Of a DNA stretch of 17,020 nt, positions 1 to 6,078 are shown in pieces (within the stretch, counting starts at the first letter, position 1; each line of letters opens with the position of its first letter). The notes below the pieces were generated by a model. That model saw nothing but the letters and a program-made list of their open reading frames with translations, made no database searches and was not told the origin of the DNA. The DNA lies in assembly GCA_001772615.1 (NCBI GenBank), contig MEUZ01000008.1, positions 1 to 17,020 on the forward strand. Reading direction: 5' to 3'. The position numbers were made by a program, and so were the translations under genes. Source of the stretch: a candidate division WWE3 bacterium RIFCSPHIGHO2_01_FULL_40_23 (GTDB taxonomy: Bacteria; Patescibacteria; WWE3; UBA101185; 2-01-FULL-41-18).

Positions 1-168
1 TTCCTTAAGGATAATTCACTTAGTCAAATCAACTCTTTATGTTATATTAGAAAGGAAAAGTACTTAAAGAAGGTGACCAAATTTGAACGGTCTCAAACCT
101 CGAAAATTCCACAAAAGAACTGTATGCTATTTAAGTTGAGAAATCTGCATGTTAATATTAATTTCTGA
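1..168 (+). CDS. 3' end of an upstream protein-coding gene (partial)
   Basis: Frame 1 is open from the left edge to a TGA at 166-168, giving the last 55 residues of a protein that begins outside the window. The visible part is Lys-rich and ends KLRNLHVNINF. I recognise no family. The stop codon overlaps the ATG of the next gene (TGATG at 166-170), the usual sign of translational coupling, so this gene probably forms an operon with the PqqD-M50 membrane protease and may act in the same pathway. The stretch is short enough that an open frame by chance is possible, but the exact stop/start overlap favours a real gene end. Confidence 0.55.
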   Translation, partial: FLKDNSLSQINSLCYIRKEKYLKKVTKFERSQTSKIPQKNCMLFKLRNLHVNINF

Positions 169-1439
169 TGGAATTAGATGTCAGTACAGCGCTCTCCCTT
201 CACGATATCAGATATAATACAACGCCTAATAGCAATGGTACTTACAATATGGTCAGGTGGGATACTGATGAGAATATTACTGTAAACGATTCAGCTCTTG
301 AAATTATCAAACTTTTTGCCAAAGGAAAAAGTATAGGGGAAACTGCTAGAATTCTACACACACCTTTAGATGAGGTGTTCAACTTAACACAGTTTTTAAT
401 AAGATCTGCTTATGTCAGATCTGTAGGAAGTCACAAGATAGAGGATTCTTCAACACCTATCCATCCTTGGCTTCATAAAGTACCGTTACACTGGTTCTCA
501 TCCCTTGTTTCCAAGCCATTAATGATTTTCACTTTTTTGTACATGGTTAGCGGTATTTTGCTAGGGGTTTTGATCACCAAGCATATACCTTCATATATAG
601 ACTTCTTTTGGACAGAAGATTTATTTTTTATCTCTATAGTAGGCGCAGTTGTAGGATGGGGTCTTGTACTAACTCACGAATCTGCACATTTTTTTGTTGC
701 TAAAGCAGTAGGAGCAGAGTCTACTTTAAGATTTAGCAGCAGATTTTTTGATCTAGTTATGATCACAGATCATTTTCATTTGGCAGTTTTAGATAAACCC
801 TTCCGATATATGGTTTATCTATCCGGTATGTATATAGATATGTTGCTTGCTGCTACAATTTATTGGGTGTTTATAGCTTCCTGGGCCTTTTCAGTAAATT
901 TAGGTATTTTAGGCCCATTCTTAAATTCAATTTTCCTTTCTCTTGTTGTAGGGGTTGTATGGGAATTTAATATGTATTTGGAGACTGATACCTATAATTT
1001 CTTTTCCGATTCTTTAGATCAAGACAATCTCTATAACAATACAAAAAAGTACCTGTACAACAGAGTGAGGCAGTGGAGGAACCCTCTACTAATTCTTTTG
1101 AGGGATCTTTTAATAAGATTTATGTTCAGTAGGAAACGTTTATCGGAAACGGATGATATGAGATTATTCTCTCCGAATGAAAGAAAGATCATCCATTTTT
1201 TTAGTATTTATTACATTATTGGACTCGTTGTATCAACAATATTATTTTTTACTATTACTTTACCAAGGGATATAAAATTTATTGGCGGTAGCTTTGGTTT
1301 ACTTATTGTTTCTATATCTTTAGGTGATGCCATAGGTTTTGTTGAATCTTTAATAATAATCATACTAGCGATATTTCCAAACGCCCTTTTAATTAATGCT
1401 ATAATCAATAAGCATAGAAAGCATGGTTCTTTTGTCTAA
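168..1439 (+). CDS. PqqD-like domain fused to M50 (site-2-protease-like) membrane metallopeptidase
   Basis: Residues about 20-88 resemble a PqqD/RiPP-recognition-element fold: short strands, then a helix-turn-helix part with KSIGETARIL and EVFNLTQFL. The rest is a polytopic membrane protein with segments near 117-137, 153-172, 213-240, 250-268, 345-365 and 385-410. H170-ESAH-H174 matches the HExxH zinc motif of M50 peptidases. LSGMYIDMLLA (218-228) and ETDTYNFFSD (272-281) match the later M50 motifs that supply a zinc ligand Asp (D274 here) in the peptide-export branch of the family. Members of this branch are often encoded with RiPP clusters, where they may cleave or export modified peptides. 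Translation is probably coupled to the preceding gene. The likely role is intramembrane cleavage or export of the small peptides encoded at 2682-2933; the substrate is inferred. Confidence 0.8.
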   Translation: MELDVSTALSLHDIRYNTTPNSNGTYNMVRWDTDENITVNDSALEIIKLFAKGKSIGETARILHTPLDEVFNLTQFLIRSAYVRSVGSHKIEDSSTPIHPWLHKVPLHWFSSLVSKPLMIFTFLYMVSGILLGVLITKHIPSYIDFFWTEDLFFISIVGAVVGWGLVLTHESAHFFVAKAVGAESTLRFSSRFFDLVMITDHFHLAVLDKPFRYMVYLSGMYIDMLLAATIYWVFIASWAFSVNLGILGPFLNSIFLSLVVGVVWEFNMYLETDTYNFFSDSLDQDNLYNNTKKYLYNRVRQWRNPLLILLRDLLIRFMFSRKRLSETDDMRLFSPNERKIIHFFSIYYIIGLVVSTILFFTITLPRDIKFIGGSFGLLIVSISLGDAIGFVESLIIIILAIFPNALLINAIINKHRKHGSFV

Positions 1440-1451
1440 CTTTATAGAAGA

Positions 1452-1601
1452 ATGATTCTTACTTTGATAAACTTTATTTTTAGATGGTTAACTGTGTCAA
1501 TCTGGGTAATTTCTGTGCTAGTGAGCCTTGTGCTATTTGGTTATACTATCGTAAGTCGCCTTAAGCTCAAACATAGATCGAAAATAGAACGAATTAGTTA
1601 A
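1452..1601 (+). CDS. small single-pass membrane protein, 49 aa
   Basis: An ATG 12 nt after the protease stop opens a 49-codon frame that ends at TAA 1599-1601, one base before the end of the convergent glycosyltransferase gene. The product has one clear hydrophobic segment (about residues 13-34, TVSIWVISVLVSLVLFGYTI) followed by a basic tail (SRLKLKHRSK), a typical positive-inside single-pass topology. AGAAG just before the ATG is at best a weak ribosome binding site. It sits directly behind the PqqD-M50 gene on the same strand, so co-transcription is likely, and it could be a small partner of the protease or an immunity-like membrane protein. No family is recognised. The tight fit between two genes and the topology support it as real. 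Confidence 0.5.
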   Translation: MILTLINFIFRWLTVSIWVISVLVSLVLFGYTIVSRLKLKHRSKIERIS

Positions 1602-1602
1602 T

Positions 1603-2568
1603 TTATGATCCCATAATCTTACTCCATATTTGTTTTAGCTCATTATAATATTTAGTTTTGTTGTAGTTTTTGTTTGCGTATGTTGTTGCCTTCTCACTCA
1701 TACGTTTGATAATTTCGGGTTTGTGAATATCAGTCTTGATTAAGCTCTCTATCTCTTGAACATAGGTGATAATGTCTGATGTTGGAACCTTTCTTGAATG
1801 CGAGTTTTTATATAACTCGTCGCCTCCAAACCCTCCATACCCGATAACAACACAGCCGCACATCATAGCCTCCAGCACAGGTATACCGAAGCCCTCCTGA
1901 TACCCAAAGTGTAGGAAAAACTTTGATTTCTTTAACGTTCTTGCTGTCTGCAGCTCGGTTCTTTTTTCTATATATTTTATTTTGTATCTGTCAATATAAT
2001 TACTTTTTGATCTCAAATATAAAAGTTGTATAACCTGTTCAATATCATCAAAATTTCTTCGAGTCATAAGGGCAATCTGATCCCTCTTGTTTTCGTAGTT
2101 TGTAAAGGAAAATAGACTTTGATCAGCGAAACAATGAATTCTGTAAATAGGAACTTTCAGATTTAGGTGCTGAATATAGTTTATGGCGTTTGCAGAAACT
2201 GTTATAACAGCCGAAATTCGTGTATCTTTATAGGGATTTGGATCCGATGTTGCTAGTCCCCAATTGTGAAAAGTTCTAAATGGCGCTTGATTAAACACAA
2301 TGACTCTCTGGCAGTTAACATATTGTAAGAGAAAAGTACTCACCTCCAGAATAACTAATACATCATCCTTGGTTGTGATACTTTTTAGATCTTTCAAAGG
2401 ACATATTACTGGGTCTACGTTTGTCCTAAACCACGATTCCTTGTGTTTTTTGTTATGAACAACAAACGCGTTGTAGCCAAGTTCTGCCAAACACTGAGCA
2501 TGCTTGTAGATTTCTTTGAAAGCCCCTATTGGTTCATTGGCAATTGGACAATAAAAGTAAATATTCAT
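1603..2568 (-). CDS. GT4-like (GT-B fold) glycosyltransferase
   Basis: Counting from the ATG at 2568 the protein has 321 residues. It begins with an MNIYFYCP strand and a Rossmann-type N-terminal half, and carries the retaining GT-B signature EGFGIPVLEAMMCGCVVIGY near residues 225-244, with the E-x7-E pair E225/E233 that binds the nucleotide-sugar donor. The frame extends upstream to a TTG at 2601, but the ATG gives the family-typical start. The gene runs opposite to the two small peptide genes and starts 113 bp from the first. A TATAAT box at 2622-2627 with TTGAAT at 2646-2651 could drive it. Donor and acceptor cannot be read from sequence; a sugar transfer to the neighbouring peptides or to a surface glycan are both possible. 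Confidence 0.82.
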   Translation of the reverse strand: MNIYFYCPIANEPIGAFKEIYKHAQCLAELGYNAFVVHNKKHKESWFRTNVDPVICPLKDLKSITTKDDVLVILEVSTFLLQYVNCQRVIVFNQAPFRTFHNWGLATSDPNPYKDTRISAVITVSANAINYIQHLNLKVPIYRIHCFADQSLFSFTNYENKRDQIALMTRRNFDDIEQVIQLLYLRSKSNYIDRYKIKYIEKRTELQTARTLKKSKFFLHFGYQEGFGIPVLEAMMCGCVVIGYGGFGGDELYKNSHSRKVPTSDIITYVQEIESLIKTDIHKPEIIKRMSEKATTYANKNYNKTKYYNELKQIWSKIMGS

Positions 2569-2594
2569 TTTGTTTGAGGTTTGATTAATATTTA

Positions 2595-2651
2595 TTGACA
2601 AACATGCTCACCTTCACTAATATTATATTAGTATTTTCTTTTTTAATTCAA
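2595..2651. promoter_or_regulatory. overlapping divergent promoters with a palindromic -10 region
   Basis: Plus strand: a perfect TTGACA at 2595-2600, 17 nt, then TAATAT at 2618-2623, pointing at the small peptide genes. Minus strand: TTGAAT (2651-2646), 18 nt, then a perfect TATAAT (2627-2622), pointing at the glycosyltransferase. Both -10 boxes lie inside the palindrome actaatattatattagt (2616-2632). Simultaneous use looks sterically exclusive, so the site may switch between the two directions, or the palindrome may be an operator. Box matches are seen; function is inferred. Confidence 0.55.
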
Positions 2652-2738
2652 AAGGGGGTGAATGGGAGTTATTCCTAAATAATGCCTGCCAAAGCAAGAA
2701 AATCACCAAGAGCCAAGAAAAAGGCTAGAAGAAGAAGT
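2652..2738 (+). repeat. 87-bp direct repeat, copy 1 (ribosome site, mini-ORF and peptide leader)
   Basis: Identical over 87 bases to 2826-2912, offset 174 bp. The unit covers the AAGGGGGTG motif, a six-codon mini-ORF and the first 19 codons of the small peptide gene. Identity stops exactly at the codon boundary where the variable tail begins. Confidence 0.95.
2662..2682 (+). CDS. six-codon mini-ORF (MGVIPK) overlapping peptide gene 1
   Basis: ATG at 2662 follows a strong Shine-Dalgarno-like AAGGGGGTG (2652-2660) at short spacing. The frame ends at TAA 2680-2682, whose last base is the first base of the next ATG (TAATG). It is identical in the second unit. It may load ribosomes that then reinitiate on the basic peptide; alternatively GGAG at 2665-2668 serves that peptide directly and the mini-ORF is accidental. 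Confidence 0.3.
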   Translation: MGVIPK

Positions 2739-2759
2739 ACATTTAGTTACAAAAGTTAA
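2682..2759 (+). CDS. small basic peptide 1, candidate RiPP precursor (25 aa)
   Basis: The product is the basic leader MPAKARKSPRAKKKARRRS (19 residues) followed by the tail TFSYKS. No extension upstream is possible because an in-frame TAA lies at 2676. A copy 174 bp downstream has an identical leader and an equally long tail, AIAYSH, with Tyr conserved at position 23 and similar residue classes at 20-22. A constant leader plus a variable short core is the layout of multi-copy ribosomally made and modified peptides; cores rich in Ser, Thr and Tyr would offer hydroxyls for glycosylation or carbamoylation. A TTGACA/TAATAT promoter lies 60-90 bp upstream. Too short for a confident family call: a protamine-like nucleic-acid-binding peptide is an alternative, since the leader resembles histone-tail SPxK/RRR sequences. 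Confidence 0.6.
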   Translation: MPAKARKSPRAKKKARRRSTFSYKS

Positions 2760-2825
2760 GTACTAATTATTTCAATCCGCTTAACTTTATAGAAATATAG
2801 AACTTAATCATTATATATTCACAGG

Positions 2826-2912
2826 AAGGGGGTGAATGGGAGTTATTCCTAAATAATGCCTGCCAAAGCAAGAAAATCACCAAGAGCCAAGAAAAAGGCT
2901 AGAAGAAGAAGT
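2826..2912 (+). repeat. 87-bp direct repeat, copy 2
   Basis: Exact copy of 2652-2738. The 66-73 bp between units and the six tail codons are unrelated or diverged, so duplication was followed by tail change, gene conversion, or selection that keeps the leader constant. Confidence 0.95.
2836..2856 (+). CDS. six-codon mini-ORF (MGVIPK) overlapping peptide gene 2
   Basis: Same arrangement as in the first unit: AAGGGGGTG at 2826-2834, ATG at 2836, and TAA at 2854-2856 overlapping the ATG of the second peptide gene by one base. It lies inside the exact repeat, so its conservation between the copies is not independent evidence of function. Confidence 0.3.
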   Translation: MGVIPK

Positions 2913-2933
2913 GCTATAGCTTATAGTCATTAA
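2856..2933 (+). CDS. small basic peptide 2, candidate RiPP precursor (25 aa)
   Basis: Second member of the tandem pair: identical 19-residue basic leader, then AIAYSH and TAA at 2931-2933. Compared with TFSYKS the pattern is small-hydrophobic-small-Tyr-x-x, and the Tyr codon differs at its third base (TAT versus TAC), as expected if the protein rather than the DNA is conserved. Equal length in both copies despite unrelated tail codons also supports translation. Between the genes (2760-2825) I see no convincing second promoter, so both may be read from the TTGACA promoter at 2595. An inverted repeat at 2951-2968 followed by T-rich DNA may end the transcript. Confidence 0.6.
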   Translation: MPAKARKSPRAKKKARRRSAIAYSH

Positions 2934-2950
2934 TGATAACTTTTGGAATC

Positions 2951-2985
2951 CACATACATTTGTATGTGAATTTCATTTTAATTTT
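2951..2985 (+). terminator. possible terminator after the peptide genes
   Basis: A perfect 8-bp inverted repeat, cacataca-tt-tgtatgtg (2951-2968), is followed by T-rich sequence (aatttcattttaatttt). The stem is AT-rich and the T tract is interrupted, so termination would be weak. It lies between the second peptide gene and the convergent glycosyltransferase gene end. Confidence 0.35.
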
Positions 2986-3035
2986 ACACTTCTAATACAT
3001 GGATACCTTTTAGGAAAACGTCTTTGGGCTATGTG

Positions 3036-4232
3036 CTAGAAGTTAGCTGATGATTTGTAGTCTTTTTTTGAGAGTCTACTCCAAATACGCTTTATTTTAT
3101 CTTCCTGTGTAAGTAAATTTATATATGTATGATCAGAAGACAGCTCAAGATGTTTTATTGAGTGCAGTAAGTAGCTCTGTATATTATTCAATTCTCTAAG
3201 TTCCCCAATTAAAAGGGAGGAGGTTTTTATCTTAGTTATCAACTTAACAAGCTTGTTTAGGACAGAAATTTGTTCTTGAGTTTCTTTTTTAACCATATCT
3301 TCATTATAAAAATTGACATTTTTTTTGTACATTTCTGTTAGTATAGAACCCTGTAGCTCGTAATTAAGTATTGGGTCTAGAATCTGCTTTTGTCGAGCAT
3401 GATGAATTAACACTTTTGTTGAAAAACGTATGTCGGTTAATTCTAATCTTAGTTTATGAAACCAGGCGAACTGCTGCCCCCACCATCTTGGAAATAGACA
3501 ACGTCTTAGCAATTTTTTAGGTATCAGCATGACATTAGTATCGATTCCCCTGGTTGGGAATTTAATATCTAAATCCTTTTTTAAGATGTGTGGACCCTTA
3601 TAAACATAAAAATCTGTATATCTACTTATGATTATCTCCATTTCATAAACTTTTAACTTCCTCGCCATCAGATCTACAATAGTTCGTGTGCTAAGTTTTA
3701 TAGGAAGATTATATTTCTTAAAAAGGTATTTAATATATAAACTTATCCATTGAATTCGGGATAGGTCTGGGCTTCCTCTAATTGTGAAGCCGTATAAGTA
3801 TTTTGGGTGCAGTTTAGATATATCAAAATCTTTCGGAATTACTATATCACTATCGAGAATTAGAACGTTTTGTAATTTATCATAAGAAGTGAGGGCTATG
3901 AGGATGCCAACGTTTAAAGTTGAAAATGTATTGAACAAATGCCTGCCGAGATTCAAACTATTAATCACAACCCTCTCATCCACATTTTGTAGGTTTTTAA
4001 GAAGTTGTTTTTTTATCCTATTCCAATTTTCTTTATTGATAACCGTAATATTGAGGAAATTTTGCGCATCAACGACTTTCTTTACACTCAGTTGATTCAC
4101 TTTGTTTTCAGAATCATCTATGATAACTATTGGGTACATCTTAAGTGTGTCGTTTTGTTTGATGCTCTTAAGCAGACTTTTTAATTCATTTTTATTATTC
4201 TTTGTAATGATAATTATTAACGTTGCAGCCAT
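3036..4232 (-). CDS. GT-A-like glycosyltransferase, last gene of minus-strand operon
   Basis: The 398-residue product starts with a GT-A-type strand (MAATLIIIITKN), has IIDDSE near 37-42 and LDSDIVIP at 126-133, whose D127-x-D129 fits the metal-binding DxD of family-2-like nucleotide-sugar transferases. RGIDTNVMLIPKK near 218-230 fits the acceptor-side acidic region. The C-terminal 130 residues are helical and charged without recognisable domain. The ATG lies 6 nt after the stop of the FemAB-like gene, so the two are co-translated in one operon. It is divergent from textbook GT2 enzymes, so the sugar and acceptor are unknown. With the GT4-like enzyme it gives the locus two candidate glycosylation steps. 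Confidence 0.65.
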   Translation of the reverse strand: MAATLIIIITKNNKNELKSLLKSIKQNDTLKMYPIVIIDDSENKVNQLSVKKVVDAQNFLNITVINKENWNRIKKQLLKNLQNVDERVVINSLNLGRHLFNTFSTLNVGILIALTSYDKLQNVLILDSDIVIPKDFDISKLHPKYLYGFTIRGSPDLSRIQWISLYIKYLFKKYNLPIKLSTRTIVDLMARKLKVYEMEIIISRYTDFYVYKGPHILKKDLDIKFPTRGIDTNVMLIPKKLLRRCLFPRWWGQQFAWFHKLRLELTDIRFSTKVLIHHARQKQILDPILNYELQGSILTEMYKKNVNFYNEDMVKKETQEQISVLNKLVKLITKIKTSSLLIGELRELNNIQSYLLHSIKHLELSSDHTYINLLTQEDKIKRIWSRLSKKDYKSSANF

Positions 4233-4238
4233 AATCAG

Positions 4239-5075
4239 TCATTTTATAATAGGGTAGTATAAGTATTTCCCCCCAAATCCGCTTTTATATTGGGTAATAC
4301 CATGCAAAACTTTATTACGGTTAGGTGTCCTTTCGTCCCAAACCCCCCCAAGGTTGTAGTACTTTGCTCCAAGAAGCTTTGAGAACTTGATCATTTCCCA
4401 ATCAAGAAGATTTGTTACTTGCTTACTCTTTCCAAATTTAGTTACACCGATACCCCATGAATGAGAAACCCCTTCCCACAGCAAATTTAGAAGAGAGCCT
4501 AAAAAGTCCCCCGAATGAGAATATGCGGAAACGATTAGTACGGATTCACCACCAAATGATTTTGACATATAATGGATTTTTTCGTGATTTATTAAATGTT
4601 TGTTTCCATTTGAAATTACCTTTGTCTTTAAAAATTCAGAAATGTTAAAAGATGATTTAACGCTAAAGCCATTTCTTAAGGCCCTTCTTACATTTCCTCG
4701 TTTATTTTTATGAAATTCAGACATAATCGTTTCTATATTTGGTGAAATATCAATAACCAGCTCTTTGGTAGGTGAGCTGTTGTAAAAGGAACGCGCTGTA
4801 ATCCCATTTTCCTTTAAGTATTTAATACCATCGTGGAGTTTTTCATCAAAGTCTGTATCATGCATAGGTTCAAGTCCTATTTGATGTATTCCTTTGGTTC
4901 TTAGCATCTGTATTAGCTTGTCCCATTTGGGCAAATACGACATTTGTTCAATTCTTGCGTGCTTGCCTATGTACCATGACGCCTTATATATAACCCATAT
5001 ACCCGATACCTTTTCTGAATGCCACCCACTATACGATTTGAATTTAATGTAAGGATCTGACTGTTTGAGATTCAT
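4239..5075 (-). CDS. FemAB-like aminoacyl/acyl transferase (GNAT fold)
   Basis: The 278-residue protein has the FemABX/lipid II glycyltransferase layout. KNKRGNVRRALRNGF (about 123-137) matches the conserved basic helix, and NLLDWEMIKFSKLLGAKYY followed by NLGGVWDE and ITQYKSGFGGK (about 212-270) matches the C-terminal GNAT core. Classical members move amino acids from aminoacyl-tRNA to peptidoglycan stem peptides or other amines. The protein is shorter than S. aureus FemA and lacks its coiled-coil arm. Start: ATG 2 nt after the previous stop (TAAGCATG), so coupling to the upstream acyltransferase is strong. In this locus the acceptor may be an amine freed by the PIG-L deacetylase, or a peptide; peptidoglycan remains the default. 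Confidence 0.72.
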   Translation of the reverse strand: MNLKQSDPYIKFKSYSGWHSEKVSGIWVIYKASWYIGKHARIEQMSYLPKWDKLIQMLRTKGIHQIGLEPMHDTDFDEKLHDGIKYLKENGITARSFYNSSPTKELVIDISPNIETIMSEFHKNKRGNVRRALRNGFSVKSSFNISEFLKTKVISNGNKHLINHEKIHYMSKSFGGESVLIVSAYSHSGDFLGSLLNLLWEGVSHSWGIGVTKFGKSKQVTNLLDWEMIKFSKLLGAKYYNLGGVWDERTPNRNKVLHGITQYKSGFGGKYLYYPIIK

Positions 5076-5077
5076 GC

Positions 5078-6061
5078 TTATTTTTTATAAACCCTCAGCG
5101 TCTTTGAGATACTTGGTTTCGCTAAAAATTTGTATTTGTGATTATATCCACCCCTCATACAATCAAGTATCAAGTACTTATCATGGTGAGAAATTAGGAA
5201 ATTATATATGTGAAGACTGCCTATTCCAACAGATCTATAGTTTTTATCATGCCCAAACACATAATAGGAAGCCGCAGTTCCATTATCAAAAGCAATTCCT
5301 ATTGATATTGGAATGCCTTCCTTCTTTATAACAGAGCAAAGTAGCCTGTGTTCTTTAAAAAGTTGAATTAAGGTGTCTCTTAAGAAACCAGCCTCTTTAT
5401 TACTATAGGTGAAACCGTAAGAGTTTTTTTCTTCCCACCAAGTTTTGTTTAACAAGAAAAGCCTATCAAGTAGGGTGACGAACGGCTTAAAGTTATTAAC
5501 ATACTCAAACACATATGGTTTGAGTCTTCTATCACATCTTAATATGTTATTACGAAATTTTCTATCCAAATCTTTTAATTCAAAAGATTCTAGAGCAATT
5601 TTAGGACTGTCAACCTCGGATATGTGTCTGATGATAAAGTTTTCGGTTATAAGCTTGGAACTAAGTGATTTGTAGAGTGCACTATCTGAAGGAACGTTTG
5701 GTATAGATATATGATGCGCAGTTTTCAAATACTCCTCTAATACTGCTTTAAGTGCTGTCTCGTACTCGATATCCTCTATGATATCGCTACTTTTTGCCGG
5801 CAGTGTATAGTCTGACAGATAAATAGAAGAGATTGGTTGTGTAATTATTTTGTTATAAAAACTTGAGGTTTTAAAGGGGAATATCAGCCAGAGGTTTTTG
5901 TTTGTGTACATGGCAATGGATAATTTATCTTTGGGTGACTTTAAGTACTTCCAGGAATTTAAATTCCATGTGAAGGATGAAAATATAATGTCCTGTTTGG
6001 TATTAAGCCATTTATCCTTCAGTTTGATAAACCCCACATCTTTGGTGACTAAATGTATCAT
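5078..6061 (-). CDS. BioF2/FemAB-like acyltransferase (GNAT fold), first gene of minus-strand operon
   Basis: The 327-residue protein carries two GNAT-like halves. The C-terminal half (about 165-310) matches the Acetyltransf_6/BioF2-like domain: LDRKFRNNILRCDRRLKPY, TWWEEKNSYGFTY, then IPISIGIAF and ASYYVFGHDKNYRSVGIGSLHIYNFLI, and a final LDCMRGGYNHKYKFLAKP. Such enzymes transfer acyl or aminoacyl groups to amines of surface glycans or peptidoglycan. It begins a three-gene operon (this gene, the FemAB-like gene, the GT-A gene) with gaps of 2 and 6 nt. A GATAAT box at 6072-6067 ends 5 nt before the ATG, so the mRNA may be leaderless. Substrate unknown. Confidence 0.65.
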   Translation of the reverse strand: MIHLVTKDVGFIKLKDKWLNTKQDIIFSSFTWNLNSWKYLKSPKDKLSIAMYTNKNLWLIFPFKTSSFYNKIITQPISSIYLSDYTLPAKSSDIIEDIEYETALKAVLEEYLKTAHHISIPNVPSDSALYKSLSSKLITENFIIRHISEVDSPKIALESFELKDLDRKFRNNILRCDRRLKPYVFEYVNNFKPFVTLLDRLFLLNKTWWEEKNSYGFTYSNKEAGFLRDTLIQLFKEHRLLCSVIKKEGIPISIGIAFDNGTAASYYVFGHDKNYRSVGIGSLHIYNFLISHHDKYLILDCMRGGYNHKYKFLAKPSISKTLRVYKK

Positions 6062-6063
6062 CC

Positions 6064-6078
6064 TGTATTATCTATAGC
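6064..6078. promoter_or_regulatory. overlapping -10 boxes between divergent genes (17-bp gap)
   Basis: TATTAT (6066-6071, preceded by TG) faces the deacetylase, and GATAAT (6072-6067) faces the acyltransferase. They share bases and lie 7 and 5 nt before the two start codons. Transcripts from here would be leaderless and mutually exclusive. The -35 regions would have to lie in coding DNA and match poorly (ttggtg at 6042 for the plus strand). Confidence 0.4.

Noticed and set aside
2569..2601. Upstream TTG start for the GT4-like gene (11 more residues)
   Set aside because: The extra residues (MSININQTSNK) are not family-like, the ATG at 2568 begins a typical first strand, and the TTG would lie close to the divergent promoter.
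2652..2912. CRISPR array or insertion-sequence ends
   Set aside because: Only two copies of 87 bp with no palindromic repeat, no further units, and coding content inside the repeat.
5065..5331. Plus-strand open frame opposite the BioF2-like gene
   Set aside because: It is antisense to clear family sequence, resembles nothing and has no initiation signals.
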